Origin: 'Nostoc azollae' 0708
Lineage (GTDB): Bacteria > Cyanobacteriota > Cyanobacteriia > Cyanobacteriales > Nostocaceae
Length of the DNA: 64,000 bases
Assembly: GCF_000196515.1 (NCBI RefSeq)
Contig: NC_014248.1
Coordinates: 5,274,001 to 5,338,000 of the forward strand
Direction: 5' to 3'
Shown here: positions 18,928-29,042 of the stretch, piece by piece
How the letters are laid out: each line of letters starts with the position of its first letter
Position numbering within the stretch: position 1 is the first letter of the stretch
Program-made: the position numbers and the translations under genes
The notes under the pieces: model-generated
The model's database searches: none
What the model was told of the DNA's origin: nothing
Seen by the model: only the letters and a program-made list of their open reading frames with translations

Positions 18928-20511
18928 ATGCGTGTTTTGCTAGTTTATCCAATATTTCCCAAAACCTTTTGGTCCTATGAAAAAGTCCTAGCACTGGTAG
19001 ACAGAAAGGTTTTGTTACCACCATTGGGTTTAGTCACAGTAGCGGCGATTTTGCCCCAAGAATGGGAATTTAAACTTGTAGATCGTAACATCCGCGCTGC
19101 CACCGAAGAAGAATGGGCATGGGCAGATATAGTCATATTCTCGGCTATGATTGTCCAAAAACAAGACTTACTAGATCAAATTCGGGAAGCAAAAAGACGT
19201 GGTAAGTTAGTGGCTTTGGGTGGACCCTATCCCACATCTACAGCCGATGAAGTAGAAGCAGCAGGGGCAGATTTCCTAATCTTGGATGAAGGAGAAATCA
19301 CTTTACCCATGTTTGTGGAAGCTGTACAAAAAGGTGAAAAATCTGGAGTTTTCCGCGCTACAGAAAAACCTGATGTCACAGGTACACCCATTCCCCGCTT
19401 TGATTTATTAGAATCTGATGCCTATGATATGATGTCGGTGCAGTTTTCGCGTGGTTGTCCCTTCCAGTGCGAATTTTGCGACATCATTGTATTATATGGA
19501 CGCAAACCCAGAACCAAAACACCCGCACAACTGTTAGCAGAATTAGATTATCTGTATGAGTTGGGTTGGAGACGTGGTGTATTCATGGTAGATGATAACT
19601 TTATTGGCAACAAACGCAATGTGAAATTGTTGCTGAAAGAGTTAAAAGTTTGGATGGCTGAACATCAATATCCCTTCAATTTTGACACAGAAGCTTCCAT
19701 TGACTTGGCACAAGATGCAGAGATGATGGAGTTGATGGTTGATTGCGGATTTAAAGCAGTATTTTTGGGTATTGAAACACCAGATGAAGATAGTTTACAA
19801 CTAACTAAGAAATTCCAAAATACTCGCAGTTCTTTAACTGAGTCTGTAGAAACTATCATTAAAGCTGGACTGCGGCCAATGGCTGGGTTTATTATTGGTT
19901 TTGATGGTGAAAAAGCCGGTGCAGGCGATCGCATCGTCAGATTTGCAGAACAAGCAGCCATCCCTTCTACCACCTTTGCTATGTTACAAGCATTACCCAA
20001 CACTGCATTGTGGCATCGCCTAAAAAAAGAAGGCAGACTGCGGGAAAATAAAGACGGAAACATCAATCAAACCACATTGATGAATTTTATTCCCACCCGT
20101 CCCCTAGAAGAACTTGCTAGGGAATATGTGGAAGCCTTCTGTGCTTTATATGACCCAGTGGCATATTTAGATCGCACCTATCGCTGTTTCTTAATGTTGG
20201 GTTCTCCCGAATGGACAGCACCAGCTAAAACGCCAGAATGGGTAGTTATCAAAGCACTGCTAATTGTAATTTGGAGACAAGGTTTTAAACGGGAAACCCG
20301 CTGGAAATTCTGGCATCACTTCTTGAGCATTCTCAAGCATAACCCCAAAGTAATTGAACAGTACGTTTCTACTTGCGCCCACATCGAACATTTTATGGAA
20401 TATCGGCAAATTGTGCGCGATGAAATTGAAAGTCAATTAGCCGCTTATTTAGCCCAAGGTGCAGAAAAACCTTATATTCCAGAAAAGGAAAAAGTAGAAG
20501 CGGTAGTTTAG
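18928..20511 (+). CDS. B12-binding radical SAM protein
   Basis: About 527 residues. The N-terminal cobalamin-binding Rossmann domain (MRVLLVYPIFP, GGPYPT) is followed by the radical SAM motif C-x3-C-x2-C in SRGCPFQCEFCD near residue 185, then the TIM-barrel core and a C-terminal DUF4070-type region. Members methylate or rearrange unactivated carbons, including hopanoid and lipid modification; the substrate here is unknown. I chose the ATG at 18928 because gaggggtgat is well placed before it; a GTG 15 bases upstream is less likely. A hairpin follows at 20527-20567. Confidence 0.85.
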   Translation: MRVLLVYPIFPKTFWSYEKVLALVDRKVLLPPLGLVTVAAILPQEWEFKLVDRNIRAATEEEWAWADIVIFSAMIVQKQDLLDQIREAKRRGKLVALGGPYPTSTADEVEAAGADFLILDEGEITLPMFVEAVQKGEKSGVFRATEKPDVTGTPIPRFDLLESDAYDMMSVQFSRGCPFQCEFCDIIVLYGRKPRTKTPAQLLAELDYLYELGWRRGVFMVDDNFIGNKRNVKLLLKELKVWMAEHQYPFNFDTEASIDLAQDAEMMELMVDCGFKAVFLGIETPDEDSLQLTKKFQNTRSSLTESVETIIKAGLRPMAGFIIGFDGEKAGAGDRIVRFAEQAAIPSTTFAMLQALPNTALWHRLKKEGRLRENKDGNINQTTLMNFIPTRPLEELAREYVEAFCALYDPVAYLDRTYRCFLMLGSPEWTAPAKTPEWVVIKALLIVIWRQGFKRETRWKFWHHFLSILKHNPKVIEQYVSTCAHIEHFMEYRQIVRDEIESQLAAYLAQGAEKPYIPEKEKVEAVV

Positions 20512-20526
20512 GATATTCTAGAATTA

Positions 20527-20567
20527 GACGCAAAGGCAAGAAGAGTAATATATGTATACTTTGCGTC
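20527..20567. promoter_or_regulatory. Inverted repeat after the radical SAM gene
   Basis: Arms gacgcaaag and ctttgcgtc (9 bp, perfect) with a 23-nt AT-rich loop. It may be a terminator for the upstream gene or an operator; there is no strong T-run. Confidence 0.4.
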
Positions 20568-20604
20568 ATTATTAATAATGACAGCTTTCATCAAAGGAGG
20601 GCTT

Positions 20605-20679
20605 ATGACTCAAGTTATGGAAAGTTCTTTGGGTTTAGTAACAGAAGAACAACACTTCTTATGTTTGGGAATAAATTAG
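20605..20679 (+). CDS. 24-codon ORF with strong RBS, likely gene stub
   Basis: aaaggagggc precedes an ATG encoding MTQVMESSLGLVTEEQHFL and then a stop. The good ribosome binding site and the normal-looking N-terminus suggest the start of a gene whose body is deleted, or a short peptide. No function proposed. Confidence 0.3.
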   Translation: MTQVMESSLGLVTEEQHFLCLGIN

Positions 20680-20746
20680 GAACGATTTATAGATAAATTA
20701 AACAACTTCTATCAGCAATCAGCAATCACCAATCACCAATCACCAG

Positions 20747-21970
20747 CTATAGCTGCAAAACGAAAACTTCCTCACCAGAATAAACCAAAGTTTTACCCAC
20801 AGGTAAGACAGCCAAAGCATTTGTTTGCGCTAAATTAATTAAATTACCCGAACTATCATTACCCTCGGCTTTGTGAAATTGATAACCACCATTTACCAGA
20901 TGTAACTTACCCCAAACATAAGTTTCCATCTTACCATTTGATTGTAATTCTGAATGCGATCGCACTTTCAAAAATTTTCCTTCCCAACCTTTAGAAAGTC
21001 CCGCCAGTTTTTTAATTGTTGGTTGTACAAACCGCCAGCAAGTAACCAAACCAGAAACAGGATTTCCAGGTAAACCAAAGTATAATGAATTGGGGAAAGT
21101 TGCAAAAGTCAGAGGTTTTCCCGGACGCATTTGCACAGAGCTAAAGTGAACTTTTGCCCCCAGAGACACTAAAATCTTATCTATGTAGTCATAATCGCCC
21201 ACAGATACACCACCAGTAGAAATAACTATATCAGCGTTGGCGATCGCATAATCTATAATTTCTTTTAAAGCCGTAGGATCATCTTTAACAATTCCTAACA
21301 GTAACACTTCCGCACCCAGTTCCCTTACCAAAGTAGCCAAAGCATACTGATTAGAATCAACAATTTGCCCAGGTTTGAGCATTTCTTCCGGCATCACCAA
21401 CTCATTACCACTGGAAAGAATCGCCACACGGGGACGACGGAAAACACAGACTTGCTCACGTCCTGCCCCAGCTAAAACCCCAATTTCAGAAGCATTTAAA
21501 CTAATACCTGCGGGTAACAGTTGCTTTCCAGCTTGGTAAAAATCACCCTTGCGTCTAACAAACTCTTCTAGTTGAGGTGCAGCAAAGATAAAAATGCGGT
21601 TTTCTTCCTGGTGAGTCTTTTCCTGCATAACAACAGTATCCGCACCTGTTGGCATCACCGCACCTGTAAAAATTCGCGCCGCTTCTCCTGGTTTAATAGT
21701 CACTTGGGGTTGATATCCGGCGGGAATTTCTTCCACAACTGTCAAAATAATGGGTTTATTAGCCCTTGCTTGCTGCACATCTGCATAACGCACAGCATAA
21801 CCATCCATTGCCGAATTATCCCAATGGGGAAAATCGAAGGAACTGGTAACAGGAGTGGCTAAAATACGATTATTTGCCATCAACAAATCGACAAATTCTA
21901 TATCCTGCTGGTTATCCAGCGGTTGTATAGCATTGAAAATAGTAGCTTCTGCATCTCTGACTGACAGCAT
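20747..21970 (-). CDS. moeA: Molybdopterin molybdenumtransferase
   Basis: Inserts molybdate into adenylylated molybdopterin to give molybdenum cofactor, needed for nitrate reductase. 407 residues, full length. Hallmarks in order: DNSAMDGYAV (about 50), AARIFTGAVMPTGADTVV, SSGNELV, STGGVSVGDYD (about 250), QMRPGKPLTFA and FGLPGNPVS (about 305). Contains HIP1 sites at 20956 and 21240. Cytoplasmic; apparently a single-gene unit. Confidence 0.95.
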   Translation of the reverse strand: MLSVRDAEATIFNAIQPLDNQQDIEFVDLLMANNRILATPVTSSFDFPHWDNSAMDGYAVRYADVQQARANKPIILTVVEEIPAGYQPQVTIKPGEAARIFTGAVMPTGADTVVMQEKTHQEENRIFIFAAPQLEEFVRRKGDFYQAGKQLLPAGISLNASEIGVLAGAGREQVCVFRRPRVAILSSGNELVMPEEMLKPGQIVDSNQYALATLVRELGAEVLLLGIVKDDPTALKEIIDYAIANADIVISTGGVSVGDYDYIDKILVSLGAKVHFSSVQMRPGKPLTFATFPNSLYFGLPGNPVSGLVTCWRFVQPTIKKLAGLSKGWEGKFLKVRSHSELQSNGKMETYVWGKLHLVNGGYQFHKAEGNDSSGNLINLAQTNALAVLPVGKTLVYSGEEVFVLQL

Positions 21971-22361
21971 ATTTAATTATGATAGTTTTGGATATTTTAA
22001 TCTAGTGTTGTGCAACTTCTATAGGTCTTACCCAAGTGTCACAATTAAGTTTCTTATAGGATGGTCAGATGAAGTCACTGGTTTAACCAGAACTTTGGGA
22101 ATTAATAATTAATTTTATCACCGTTTAAACCTAATCCTGTGATGTGATTTGCGGCTTTCATCCCTTGCGTGAAGGCTAAGGTGTACACACAAGTCCTACC
22201 TGTCTTCGTTTCAGCTTTTTTTCCTATAAAATGGGCTAATTTGTACTATTTTTTGCTTCTTCTTTAACTAAGTTCTGAACGCTGCTATATCGCTTTAATT
22301 TAATATTAAAGATACGGGCAACAATTCTTTTCATACACCTACACATCAATACCTATTCTAC
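21971..22361. other. Intergenic, divergent moeA and RDD region
   Basis: No coding remnant I can name. It should hold the moeA promoter near 21975-22030 and the RDD gene promoter near 22330. Confidence 0.3.
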
Positions 22362-22875
22362 ATGACCATAGTTCAAACAGCCCAAAAACACTATCCCAAG
22401 GCAGAAATTACCCGTCGAGGCATGGCACTGGGAATAGATTTTGTTGGTGCATGGTTGGTTGGTCAGTTCTCTCTTGGGAAGCAATGATCTAGCTATTCAA
22501 TTTGCCCAAATCTTTGTTTTTATTCTCACTTGGATGATTTTGCGGGTTTTAATCGTCTATAACAATCAGGGACAGAGTTTAGGAAGATGGGCTTTTAATT
22601 TAAAAGTTATAGAAGTTGACCATGGGCAAATAGTCAGCAGAATACCTGAAGTACAGGCATTATTGCAGCGTGAGGGGATTATTTGCTTTGGTTGCTTCTT
22701 AGGCTCAATTTTTTTGAGGAACATAATAGCGAATCCGACTGCTATACTGCTAGTGCTTCCCCTAGGGATTGACTGTGGTGCAGCCTTCTCAGAGACTCAG
22801 ATGCGACAGGCTCTCCATGACCGCTATGCTAAAACTATGATCGTTTCGTCACAGCGCGGCTATTCGCTGGATTGA
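22362..22875 (+). pseudogene. RDD-family membrane protein (frameshifted)
   Basis: Starts MTIVQTAQKHYPKAEITRRG with the RDD-type RRGMALGIDF near residue 20. A tandem ttggttgg (22455-22462), a 4-bp duplication, shifts the frame within the first membrane segment. The rest of the protein (GQSLGRWAFNLKV, the second RDD signature) is open in the shifted frame to 22875. Reading straight through the shift restores about 170 residues, so the break looks recent. Confidence 0.75.
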
Positions 22876-22955
22876 AAATTTAAGCGAATAGTTGAAAAAG
22901 TGCGGCGAAATGTGAGAAGATTGTCATTTGTGTTAAATCTCTCCCGGCTTTACTG

Positions 22956-22987
22956 TTTGTAAGATTATGGCTTTGTAAGATTATGGC
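22956..22987 (+). repeat. 16-bp tandem repeat across the rpmG start
   Basis: tttgtaagattatggc occurs twice, at 22956-22971 and 22972-22987. The second copy holds the rpmG start codon at 22983; the first gives an ATG followed by only two codons before TAA. Confidence 0.85.
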
Positions 22988-23177
22988 TAAGAGTAAAGGT
23001 GCCCGCATAATAGTGACACTAGAATGCACCGAGTGTCGTACTAACCCAGACAAGCGTTCTCCAGGCGTTTCTCGCTATACCAGCACCAAGAACCGTCGGA
23101 ACACCACTGGCCGCTTAGAACTGAAAAAGTTCTGTACCCACTGTAATAAACACACTGTTCACAAGGAAATCAAGTAA
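22983..23177 (+). CDS. rpmG: 50S ribosomal protein L33
   Basis: 64 residues, zinc-type L33 with two CxxC pairs (LECTECRTN near residue 12 and FCTHCNKHT near residue 50). Part of the large subunit near the E site. It precedes rpsR by two bases, the normal cyanobacterial pair. The start region is tandemly duplicated. Confidence 0.97.
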   Translation: MAKSKGARIIVTLECTECRTNPDKRSPGVSRYTSTKNRRNTTGRLELKKFCTHCNKHTVHKEIK

Positions 23178-23179
23178 AG

Positions 23180-23395
23180 ATGAGCTATTACCGTCGTCGC
23201 CTGTCGCCAATTAAGCCAGGAGAGCCAATAGATTATAAAGATGTTGATTTATTGCGTAAATTTATCACTGAGCGTGGTAAAATATTGCCCCGGCGGATTA
23301 CTGGGTTGACATCTCAGCAACAGCGTGAATTAACATTAGCAATTAAACGCGCCCGGATTGTGGCATTGTTGCCATTCATCAACGCAGAAGGCTAA
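23180..23395 (+). CDS. rpsR: 30S ribosomal protein S18
   Basis: 71 residues. [22 protein letters not shown], split here only for length, and [14 protein letters not shown] are the S18 signature segments. It binds S6 and 16S rRNA in the platform. Co-transcribed with rpmG. Confidence 0.97.
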   Translation: MSYYRRRLSPIKPGEPIDYKDVDLLRKFITERGKILPRRITGLTSQQQRELTLAIKRARIVALLPFINAEG

Positions 23396-23702
23396 GAAAA
23401 TTTTGGATTTTGGATTTTGGATTGGAGATAATGATCCAAATAAGTAACGTTGGCATTATGATTAAACGTTTACTTTCAGTCCAAAATCTAAAATTCCATT
23501 CAGGTTAAGGGAGTGTATAATAACATTCCAGATTTCAAATCCTTGGATTTGGGTGATAGGGAACAGGGAATAGGTAATAGGGAACAGGTAAGAACTTTAC
23601 CAATTACCAAACTAAACCAGACCATAGGTAACTTAAGTTACTAGTCATTCAATCCAAAATCTAAAATCTAAAATCTAAAATTACTAAATAAGTGCGAGAG
23701 TT
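23396..23702. repeat. Intergenic with short tandem repeats
   Basis: Runs of ggatttt (23404-23422) and of ctaaaat (near 23655-23680), and gggaacagg motifs around 23560-23590. These are the short tandemly repeated repetitive sequences of heterocystous cyanobacteria. No gene. Confidence 0.6.
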
Positions 23703-25754
23703 GTGGAGAAGGGGACGCTAGTTGAATTTAGGGTTCAAGGCGATCGCCGTCTGGGAGTGGTAGATCGTCCAGACGGAAAGACCCGTTGGTTTGTAGTAGA
23801 TGAACGAGGTCAATCCCACAGCCTCGCGCCTCGACAACTAACCTATACAGTAAACGGGGAAACTTACAAACCCTCAGATATTGCCCAATTTTCAGAACAA
23901 GTCAAACCGTACCTAGATCCATCTAGCTTAGAAGTGGCTTGGGAATTATTGGTGGAAGATGGAGAAACAGTCACCCCTAGCCAAATGGCTAATTTGCTGT
24001 TTTCACAATCTGAACCGCCATACTGTTACGCTGCTCATTGCTTGTTATCAGAAGACAAACTCTATTTCAAGCAAAAAGGTGAAGCTTATGAACCCCGCAG
24101 CGCAGCACAAGTAGCAGAACGTAAGCATCAAATAGAAGTAGAAGCGCAAAAAGCTAAGGGACAGCAGGAATTTTTAGCGCGTGTAGAACAGGCACTCAAG
24201 GGTGAAGCAGTAGAATGGCAACGGCAAGACCGTCAGCGTTTGGAAGCATTAGAAAAGTATGCATCCTTAGTGGCGGATATTGTGCGGACGGGGGTAAACT
24301 CCGATTCTTTAGCCCGCGCTTACCCACCTCCAGCCCCAGTCTTAGAAACCATGAATATGCTGGGACGTTCTGGTACACCTCTAGCAGCCTTTCAACTGTT
24401 GATCGACTTGGGTTGGTGGGGTCCGCATGAGAACCTGTTCCTGCGTCGTTCTTCAATTCCCGTCCAGTTTCCCAACAAGGTATTAGAAGTGGCGCAACAA
24501 CGCTTGGATTTTCCACCAACTGACTTAGATACAAATCGACTGGATCTAACTCATCTCAAGGTATACACAATTGATGATGAAAGTACCACGGAAATAGATG
24601 ATGGTCTAAGTTGGGAAGTATTACTAGATGGACAGGAACGGCTATGGGTGCATATTGCTGACCCTACGCGGTGGTTAATGCCAGAAGATGAATTAGATTT
24701 AGAAGCCAGAAAGCGGGGAAGCACTGTTTATTTACCGACGGGGATGATTCCCATGTTCCCGGAGGTACTAGCAACTGGTCCGATGAGTTTGGTACAGGGG
24801 AAAATTTGTTACTCCCTCAGCTTTGGCATAGTTTTGGACGAAACTGGGGCTGTGGAAGATTACTGTATTCATGCCAGCTTGATGAAGCCTACCTATCGTC
24901 TCACCTATGAAGATGTAGATGAGATGCTGGAATTAGGGGTAGAAGCAGAACCAGAAATTGCTGCGATCGCAAATTGGGCAAAAAAGCGTAAAACCTGGAG
25001 ATATAACCAAGGAGCCATCAGCATCAATATGCCAGAGGCAATGATTAAAGTCAAAGGCGATGATGTCACCATAGATATTTTAGATGATTCCTCCTCCCGG
25101 CAATTAGTTGCCGAAATGATGATTCTTGCGGGAGAAGTAGCCGCACGTTACGGTCAAACCCATAACATTCCCCTACCCTTCCGTGGTCAACCCCAACCAG
25201 AACTACCACCAGAAGAAGAATTACTCCTACTTCCCGCAGGCTTTGTTCGTGCCTGTGCCATGCGTCGGTGTATGCCCAAGAGCGAAATGAGTATTACTCC
25301 TGTGCGCCATGCTGGTTTGGGACTAGATACCTACACCCAAGCAACTTCACCAATTCGTCGTTACAGCGACCTATTAACCCACTTCCAACTCAAGGCACAC
25401 CTGCGGGGTGAAGATTTGCCCTTTTCAGCCGAACAACTCAAAGAAGTGATGATGACCGTCACCACTACCACCCAAGAAGTGACAATGGTGGAACGACAAA
25501 CTAACAGATATTATGCTCTAGAATATTTGCGTCGTCATCCTGAACAGATATGGCAAATCACAGTTTTGATGTGGTTACGAGAAGATAGCAATTTAGCATT
25601 AATTCTGTTAGAAGATTTAGGTTTACAATTGCCAATGGCCTTTAGAAGGACGGTCAATTTAGGAGAACAATTATTAGTGAAAGTGAGCCTTGCTGATCCA
25701 CAGAAAGATATGATTCAGTTTCAAGAAATAATTTATCAAGAAGCTGCTCTTTAA
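23703..25754 (+). CDS. RNase II/R-family 3'-5' exoribonuclease
   Basis: 683 residues; degrades RNA processively from the 3' end. The catalytic RNB domain starts with YTIDDESTTEIDDGLSWE near residue 291, which carries the metal-binding Asp residues, followed by HIADPTRW, a GSTVYLPTGMIPMFP loop and the ATSPIRRYSDLLTHFQLKAH motif near residue 550. The start is GTG at 23703, supported by the frame and by a conserved N-terminus (LVEFRVQGDRRLGVV). It contains HIP1 sites at 23740 and 24963. Shorter than E. coli RNase R, as in other cyanobacteria. Confidence 0.92.
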   Translation: MEKGTLVEFRVQGDRRLGVVDRPDGKTRWFVVDERGQSHSLAPRQLTYTVNGETYKPSDIAQFSEQVKPYLDPSSLEVAWELLVEDGETVTPSQMANLLFSQSEPPYCYAAHCLLSEDKLYFKQKGEAYEPRSAAQVAERKHQIEVEAQKAKGQQEFLARVEQALKGEAVEWQRQDRQRLEALEKYASLVADIVRTGVNSDSLARAYPPPAPVLETMNMLGRSGTPLAAFQLLIDLGWWGPHENLFLRRSSIPVQFPNKVLEVAQQRLDFPPTDLDTNRLDLTHLKVYTIDDESTTEIDDGLSWEVLLDGQERLWVHIADPTRWLMPEDELDLEARKRGSTVYLPTGMIPMFPEVLATGPMSLVQGKICYSLSFGIVLDETGAVEDYCIHASLMKPTYRLTYEDVDEMLELGVEAEPEIAAIANWAKKRKTWRYNQGAISINMPEAMIKVKGDDVTIDILDDSSSRQLVAEMMILAGEVAARYGQTHNIPLPFRGQPQPELPPEEELLLLPAGFVRACAMRRCMPKSEMSITPVRHAGLGLDTYTQATSPIRRYSDLLTHFQLKAHLRGEDLPFSAEQLKEVMMTVTTTTQEVTMVERQTNRYYALEYLRRHPEQIWQITVLMWLREDSNLALILLEDLGLQLPMAFRRTVNLGEQLLVKVSLADPQKDMIQFQEIIYQEAAL

Positions 25755-25822
25755 TATGGTGATTGGTAATTGGGGATTGGTAATTGGTAATTGGGGATTT
25801 GTTCCCCATCACCCCATCAATT

Positions 25823-26025
25823 CTACTGTAATTTCTTCAACACCTCATCAGTAAAGGGATTTTTCCCGGCTTCCAATTCCCTCACCCAACCTTGTCGTTG
25901 TGCTTTGGTATCTTTATCACCAGCCCACTTAATATAAGCCTCAAAATCCTCAATAGGCGCTGGATAGTTACTTGTCAACACCCTTGCTATACCACGACTA
26001 TAGCTTGTTGTTTTGAGCGTACATA
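25823..26025 (-). pseudogene. C-terminal remnant of a hypothetical protein
   Basis: An open minus-strand frame reads LTSNYPAPIEDFEAYIKWAG then RQGWVRELEAGKNPFTDEVL to a TAG at 25823. It has protein-like composition but no start codon in a good context. The family is not recognised. It lies head-on to the RNase gene. Confidence 0.4.
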
Positions 26026-26053
26026 AGTTATCACTATAAAAAATGATGAATTT

Positions 26054-27358
26054 ATGAAACTCAGTCTGTGCATGATTGTCAAAAACGAGGAAACCAACCT
26101 ACCAAAATGCTTGCAAAGTGTCGAAGATGTGGTAGATGAAATTGTAGTCCTCGATACAGGTTCAAGTGATCAAACAATCCAAATCGCTGAACAATTCGGC
26201 GCTAAGGTGCATTATTTTGAATGGTGTAATAATTTTAGTACGGCTCGTAATGAAGCTTTAAAATATGTTACACGAGACTGGATCTTAGTGTTAGATGCTG
26301 ATGAAAGTCTAACACCAGAAATAGCGCCCTATTTGCAAGAAGCAATTAATATCCAAGATTATTTATTAATCAATCTCGTCCGTCAGGAAATTGGTGCGAC
26401 TCAATCACCGTATTCTCTGGTTTCTCGACTATTTCGCAACCATGCCAAGATTAAATTTGATCGTCCATATCATGCGTTGGTTGATGATAGTATTGCAGCA
26501 ATTTCAACTAAAGAGACTTATTGGCAAATTGGCTATTTACCAGAGGTAGCTATTCTTCATGCTGGATATCAAAAAGCTATAATTAGTCAGCAGCACAAAT
26601 ATGGTAAAGCCGCAGCCGCAATGGAGGAATTTTTTGCTGCAAATCCTGATGATGTTTATGTTTGCAGTAAGTTGGGTGCTTTGTATGTAGAAATGGGGAA
26701 AATTAATGAGGGAATGGAATTATTAAATCAGGGATTAAGTCAGATGATTGGTAATCAATTAAACCAGTCAAATAATCAGGTTCACAAAGATAAAATCCGT
26801 TTAAGGGGGTTTCAAAATTCTCAATCAAGAAAAGTTGGAAATTCTCTTAGTCAAGATATTAAGGAAACCAATTATGATATTTTGTATGAATTACATTATC
26901 ATTTAGGAATTGCTCATACACATTTTAAAAATTTCAACCAGGCAATTTCCCATTATCAAGCTGCTGTAAAGTTACCGATTTATCCTCTTTTAAAGTTGGG
27001 AGGATATAATAATTTAGGTAATTTGTTGAAGGTATCAGCTGATTTTCTAGGGGCAAAAAATGCTTATGAAACGGCTATCAAAATTGATCCTAGTTTTGTG
27101 ACTGGTTATTATAATTTGGGGATGGTATGTAAAGCTATGGGTTCGTTGGTTGAAGCCATTGATTGTTATGACAAGGCTATTCAATTAAATCCTGATTATG
27201 CAGAAGCTTATCAAAATTTGGGAGTAGTGCTACTGAAAGCCGGTGATGTCGAAACTAGTTTAGCAGCGTTTGAATATGCGATCGCACTCCATGAAAAAAA
27301 TAATCCCCAGGAAGCACAACGTCTCCGTCAAGGGTTGCAAGACATGGGATTGAAATAA
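26054..27358 (+). CDS. GT2 glycosyltransferase with TPR repeats
   Basis: 434 residues. The N-terminal GT2 domain shows SLCMIVKNEETNLPKCL, VLDTGSSD and the DXD-type LVLDADESL near residue 80. From about 195 there are TPR repeats (VTGYYNLGMVCKAMGSLVEA, YAEAYQNLGVVLLKAG). This SunT-like arrangement is common in cyanobacteria; TPRs likely recruit the acceptor protein. It contains a HIP1 site at 27278. Apparently transcribed alone. Confidence 0.87.
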   Translation: MKLSLCMIVKNEETNLPKCLQSVEDVVDEIVVLDTGSSDQTIQIAEQFGAKVHYFEWCNNFSTARNEALKYVTRDWILVLDADESLTPEIAPYLQEAINIQDYLLINLVRQEIGATQSPYSLVSRLFRNHAKIKFDRPYHALVDDSIAAISTKETYWQIGYLPEVAILHAGYQKAIISQQHKYGKAAAAMEEFFAANPDDVYVCSKLGALYVEMGKINEGMELLNQGLSQMIGNQLNQSNNQVHKDKIRLRGFQNSQSRKVGNSLSQDIKETNYDILYELHYHLGIAHTHFKNFNQAISHYQAAVKLPIYPLLKLGGYNNLGNLLKVSADFLGAKNAYETAIKIDPSFVTGYYNLGMVCKAMGSLVEAIDCYDKAIQLNPDYAEAYQNLGVVLLKAGDVETSLAAFEYAIALHEKNNPQEAQRLRQGLQDMGLK

Positions 27359-27470
27359 TTCGTAATTCATAATTACTTATTTTCTCCTCTACTCCTCTTC
27401 TTCCCTGTAGCCTTGAACCTGTAACCTGTTCCCTTTTACCCGTGGAGAAATTAATTAGAGAAGGTTATAG

Positions 27471-27512
27471 GTGATTGGTGATTGGTGATTGGTGATTGGT
27501 GATTGGTGATTG
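27471..27512. repeat. Heptanucleotide tandem repeat (gtgattg)x6
   Basis: Six exact copies of gtgattg. It is one of several heptamer arrays in this window, typical of Nostocales intergenic regions. Confidence 0.9.
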
Positions 27513-27557
27513 GTGACAGAAGGTAAATTTATTCTCCCCCATCTGCCCCATCTGCGC

Positions 27558-27585
27558 CAGTCCCCAGTCCCCAGTCCCCAGTCCC
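27558..27585. repeat. Heptanucleotide tandem repeat (cagtccc)x4
   Basis: Four exact copies of cagtccc, which touch the first base of the aspC stop codon. Confidence 0.9.
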
Positions 27586-28751
27586 TAAATTTGAGAACGT
27601 ACAAATTTGTCTAACCTATCCATTCCCTTTTCAAGGGTCGCCATATCAGTAGCATAGGAAAGGCGAATGTTGTTATCAGCACCGAAAGCTACTCCGGGAA
27701 TAACTGCAACTTGATGTGCTTCCAACAAAGCGTTGCAAAATTCCAGAGATTTTAAACCAGTTTTGCTGATATCAGGGAATAGGTAAAAAGCACCGTCTGG
27801 TTTAGGACAAGTCAAACCAGGAATGGCGTTAAGTCTTTCAAACATTACCTGACGACGTTTAGCGAAAGCTTGACGCATTTCTTCTAGACAGTTTTGAGAA
27901 CTTTCTAAAGCTGTGAGCGCTCCATATTGAGCAAAGGTACACACATTTGATGTACTATGCCCTTGTATGGTACTAGCAGCTTTAATAATTTCTACAGGCC
28001 CTGCTAAATAACCAAGTCGCCACCCAGTCATTGAGTAACCTTTAGCAAAACCGTTACTAATTAAGGTGCGGGAAAAAATTTCTTTCCCTAGAGAACCGAT
28101 GCTGATATGTTCTGCACCGTCATAGAGAATCTTTTCATAAATCTCATCAGACACAACTAAGATATCTGCATCAACTATCACCTTCGCTAAGGCTTTAATT
28201 TCCTCTGGTGTGTACACCATCCCCGTGGGGTTAGATGGAGAGTTGAGGATAAATAACTTAGTTTTTGGGGTAATGGCTTTTTTTAGCTGTTCTGGGGTAA
28301 TTTTGTAGCCTGTGGAAGCATCGGTTTCGACGATTATCGACTTACCACCTACCAAAGTTACCATTTCGGGGTAACTTAACCAATAAGGTGCAGGGATAAT
28401 TACCTCATCACCGGGGTCAATGAGTACAACAATCAAATTGTAGAGAGAATGCTTACCGCCATTGGTAACGATCACATTCTCTGCTTTATAATCCAGACCA
28501 TTATCGGTTTTTAGTTTGTGAGCGATCGCTTCCCTTAACTTTGGTTCACCAGCCGCGGGTCCATACTTGGTTTTACCTTCATCCAAAGCCTTCGCAGCTG
28601 CGGCTTTGATATGTGCTGGGGTATCAAAATCTGGTTCTCCAGCACTAAAACTACAAACATCTATACCCTCTGCTTTCATGGCGTTAGCTTTAGCTGCGAT
28701 TGCTAAGGTTATGGAGGGTGTCACCTGACTTACTCTTGCTGCCAGCTTCAT
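27585..28751 (-). CDS. aspC: Aspartate aminotransferase (class I/II PLP)
   Basis: 388 residues. Exchanges the amino group between aspartate and 2-oxoglutarate. The PLP Lys lies in [17 protein letters not shown] near residue 237. Other PLP contacts: [10 protein letters not shown] (about 170), SDEIYEKI (about 200), and the C-terminal RLSYAT carrying the substrate-binding Arg. Contains a HIP1 site at 28522. Subgroup 1-beta aminotransferases may also accept prephenate. Confidence 0.92.
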   Translation of the reverse strand: MKLAARVSQVTPSITLAIAAKANAMKAEGIDVCSFSAGEPDFDTPAHIKAAAAKALDEGKTKYGPAAGEPKLREAIAHKLKTDNGLDYKAENVIVTNGGKHSLYNLIVVLIDPGDEVIIPAPYWLSYPEMVTLVGGKSIIVETDASTGYKITPEQLKKAITPKTKLFILNSPSNPTGMVYTPEEIKALAKVIVDADILVVSDEIYEKILYDGAEHISIGSLGKEIFSRTLISNGFAKGYSMTGWRLGYLAGPVEIIKAASTIQGHSTSNVCTFAQYGALTALESSQNCLEEMRQAFAKRRQVMFERLNAIPGLTCPKPDGAFYLFPDISKTGLKSLEFCNALLEAHQVAVIPGVAFGADNNIRLSYATDMATLEKGMDRLDKFVRSQI

Positions 28752-29042
28752 TCTACTTCTTTGGGCGAATCTCTATTATAAGGATATCCCAGAATCCCAG
28801 TCGAGATTTGCTTTTTCTAAATTCCTGCAAATGGTTAGTACCACCATTAATTAAAAATTAAAAATTAAAAATGAATACAGCATAAGCTTTTCAGAAATTT
28901 GGAATGGGTGGTTTACAGCAAATAGCAGATCAATGAGCTACAGAATCTAAATTGAAACCTAGACAGCAAGAGAGTTTTACTCCTGACTCGTGCTGTATTT
29001 ACGCCATAGTGTATTAATTACTAAACACCATGACAAGTTGCG
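28752..29042. other. Intergenic with dispersed repeat copy
   Basis: No gene. Positions 28871-28916 and about 28994-29010 match the two halves of the repeat at about 3822-3890. Here the halves are separated by some 77 bp that the other copy lacks. Confidence 0.5.

Noticed and set aside
19665-20066. Minus-strand 133-residue reading frame
   Set aside because: Antisense to the conserved radical SAM domain; no independent support.
27471-27585. Regular short repeats that could suggest a CRISPR array
   Set aside because: Units are 7 bp and directly adjacent, with no spacers and no cas genes nearby.
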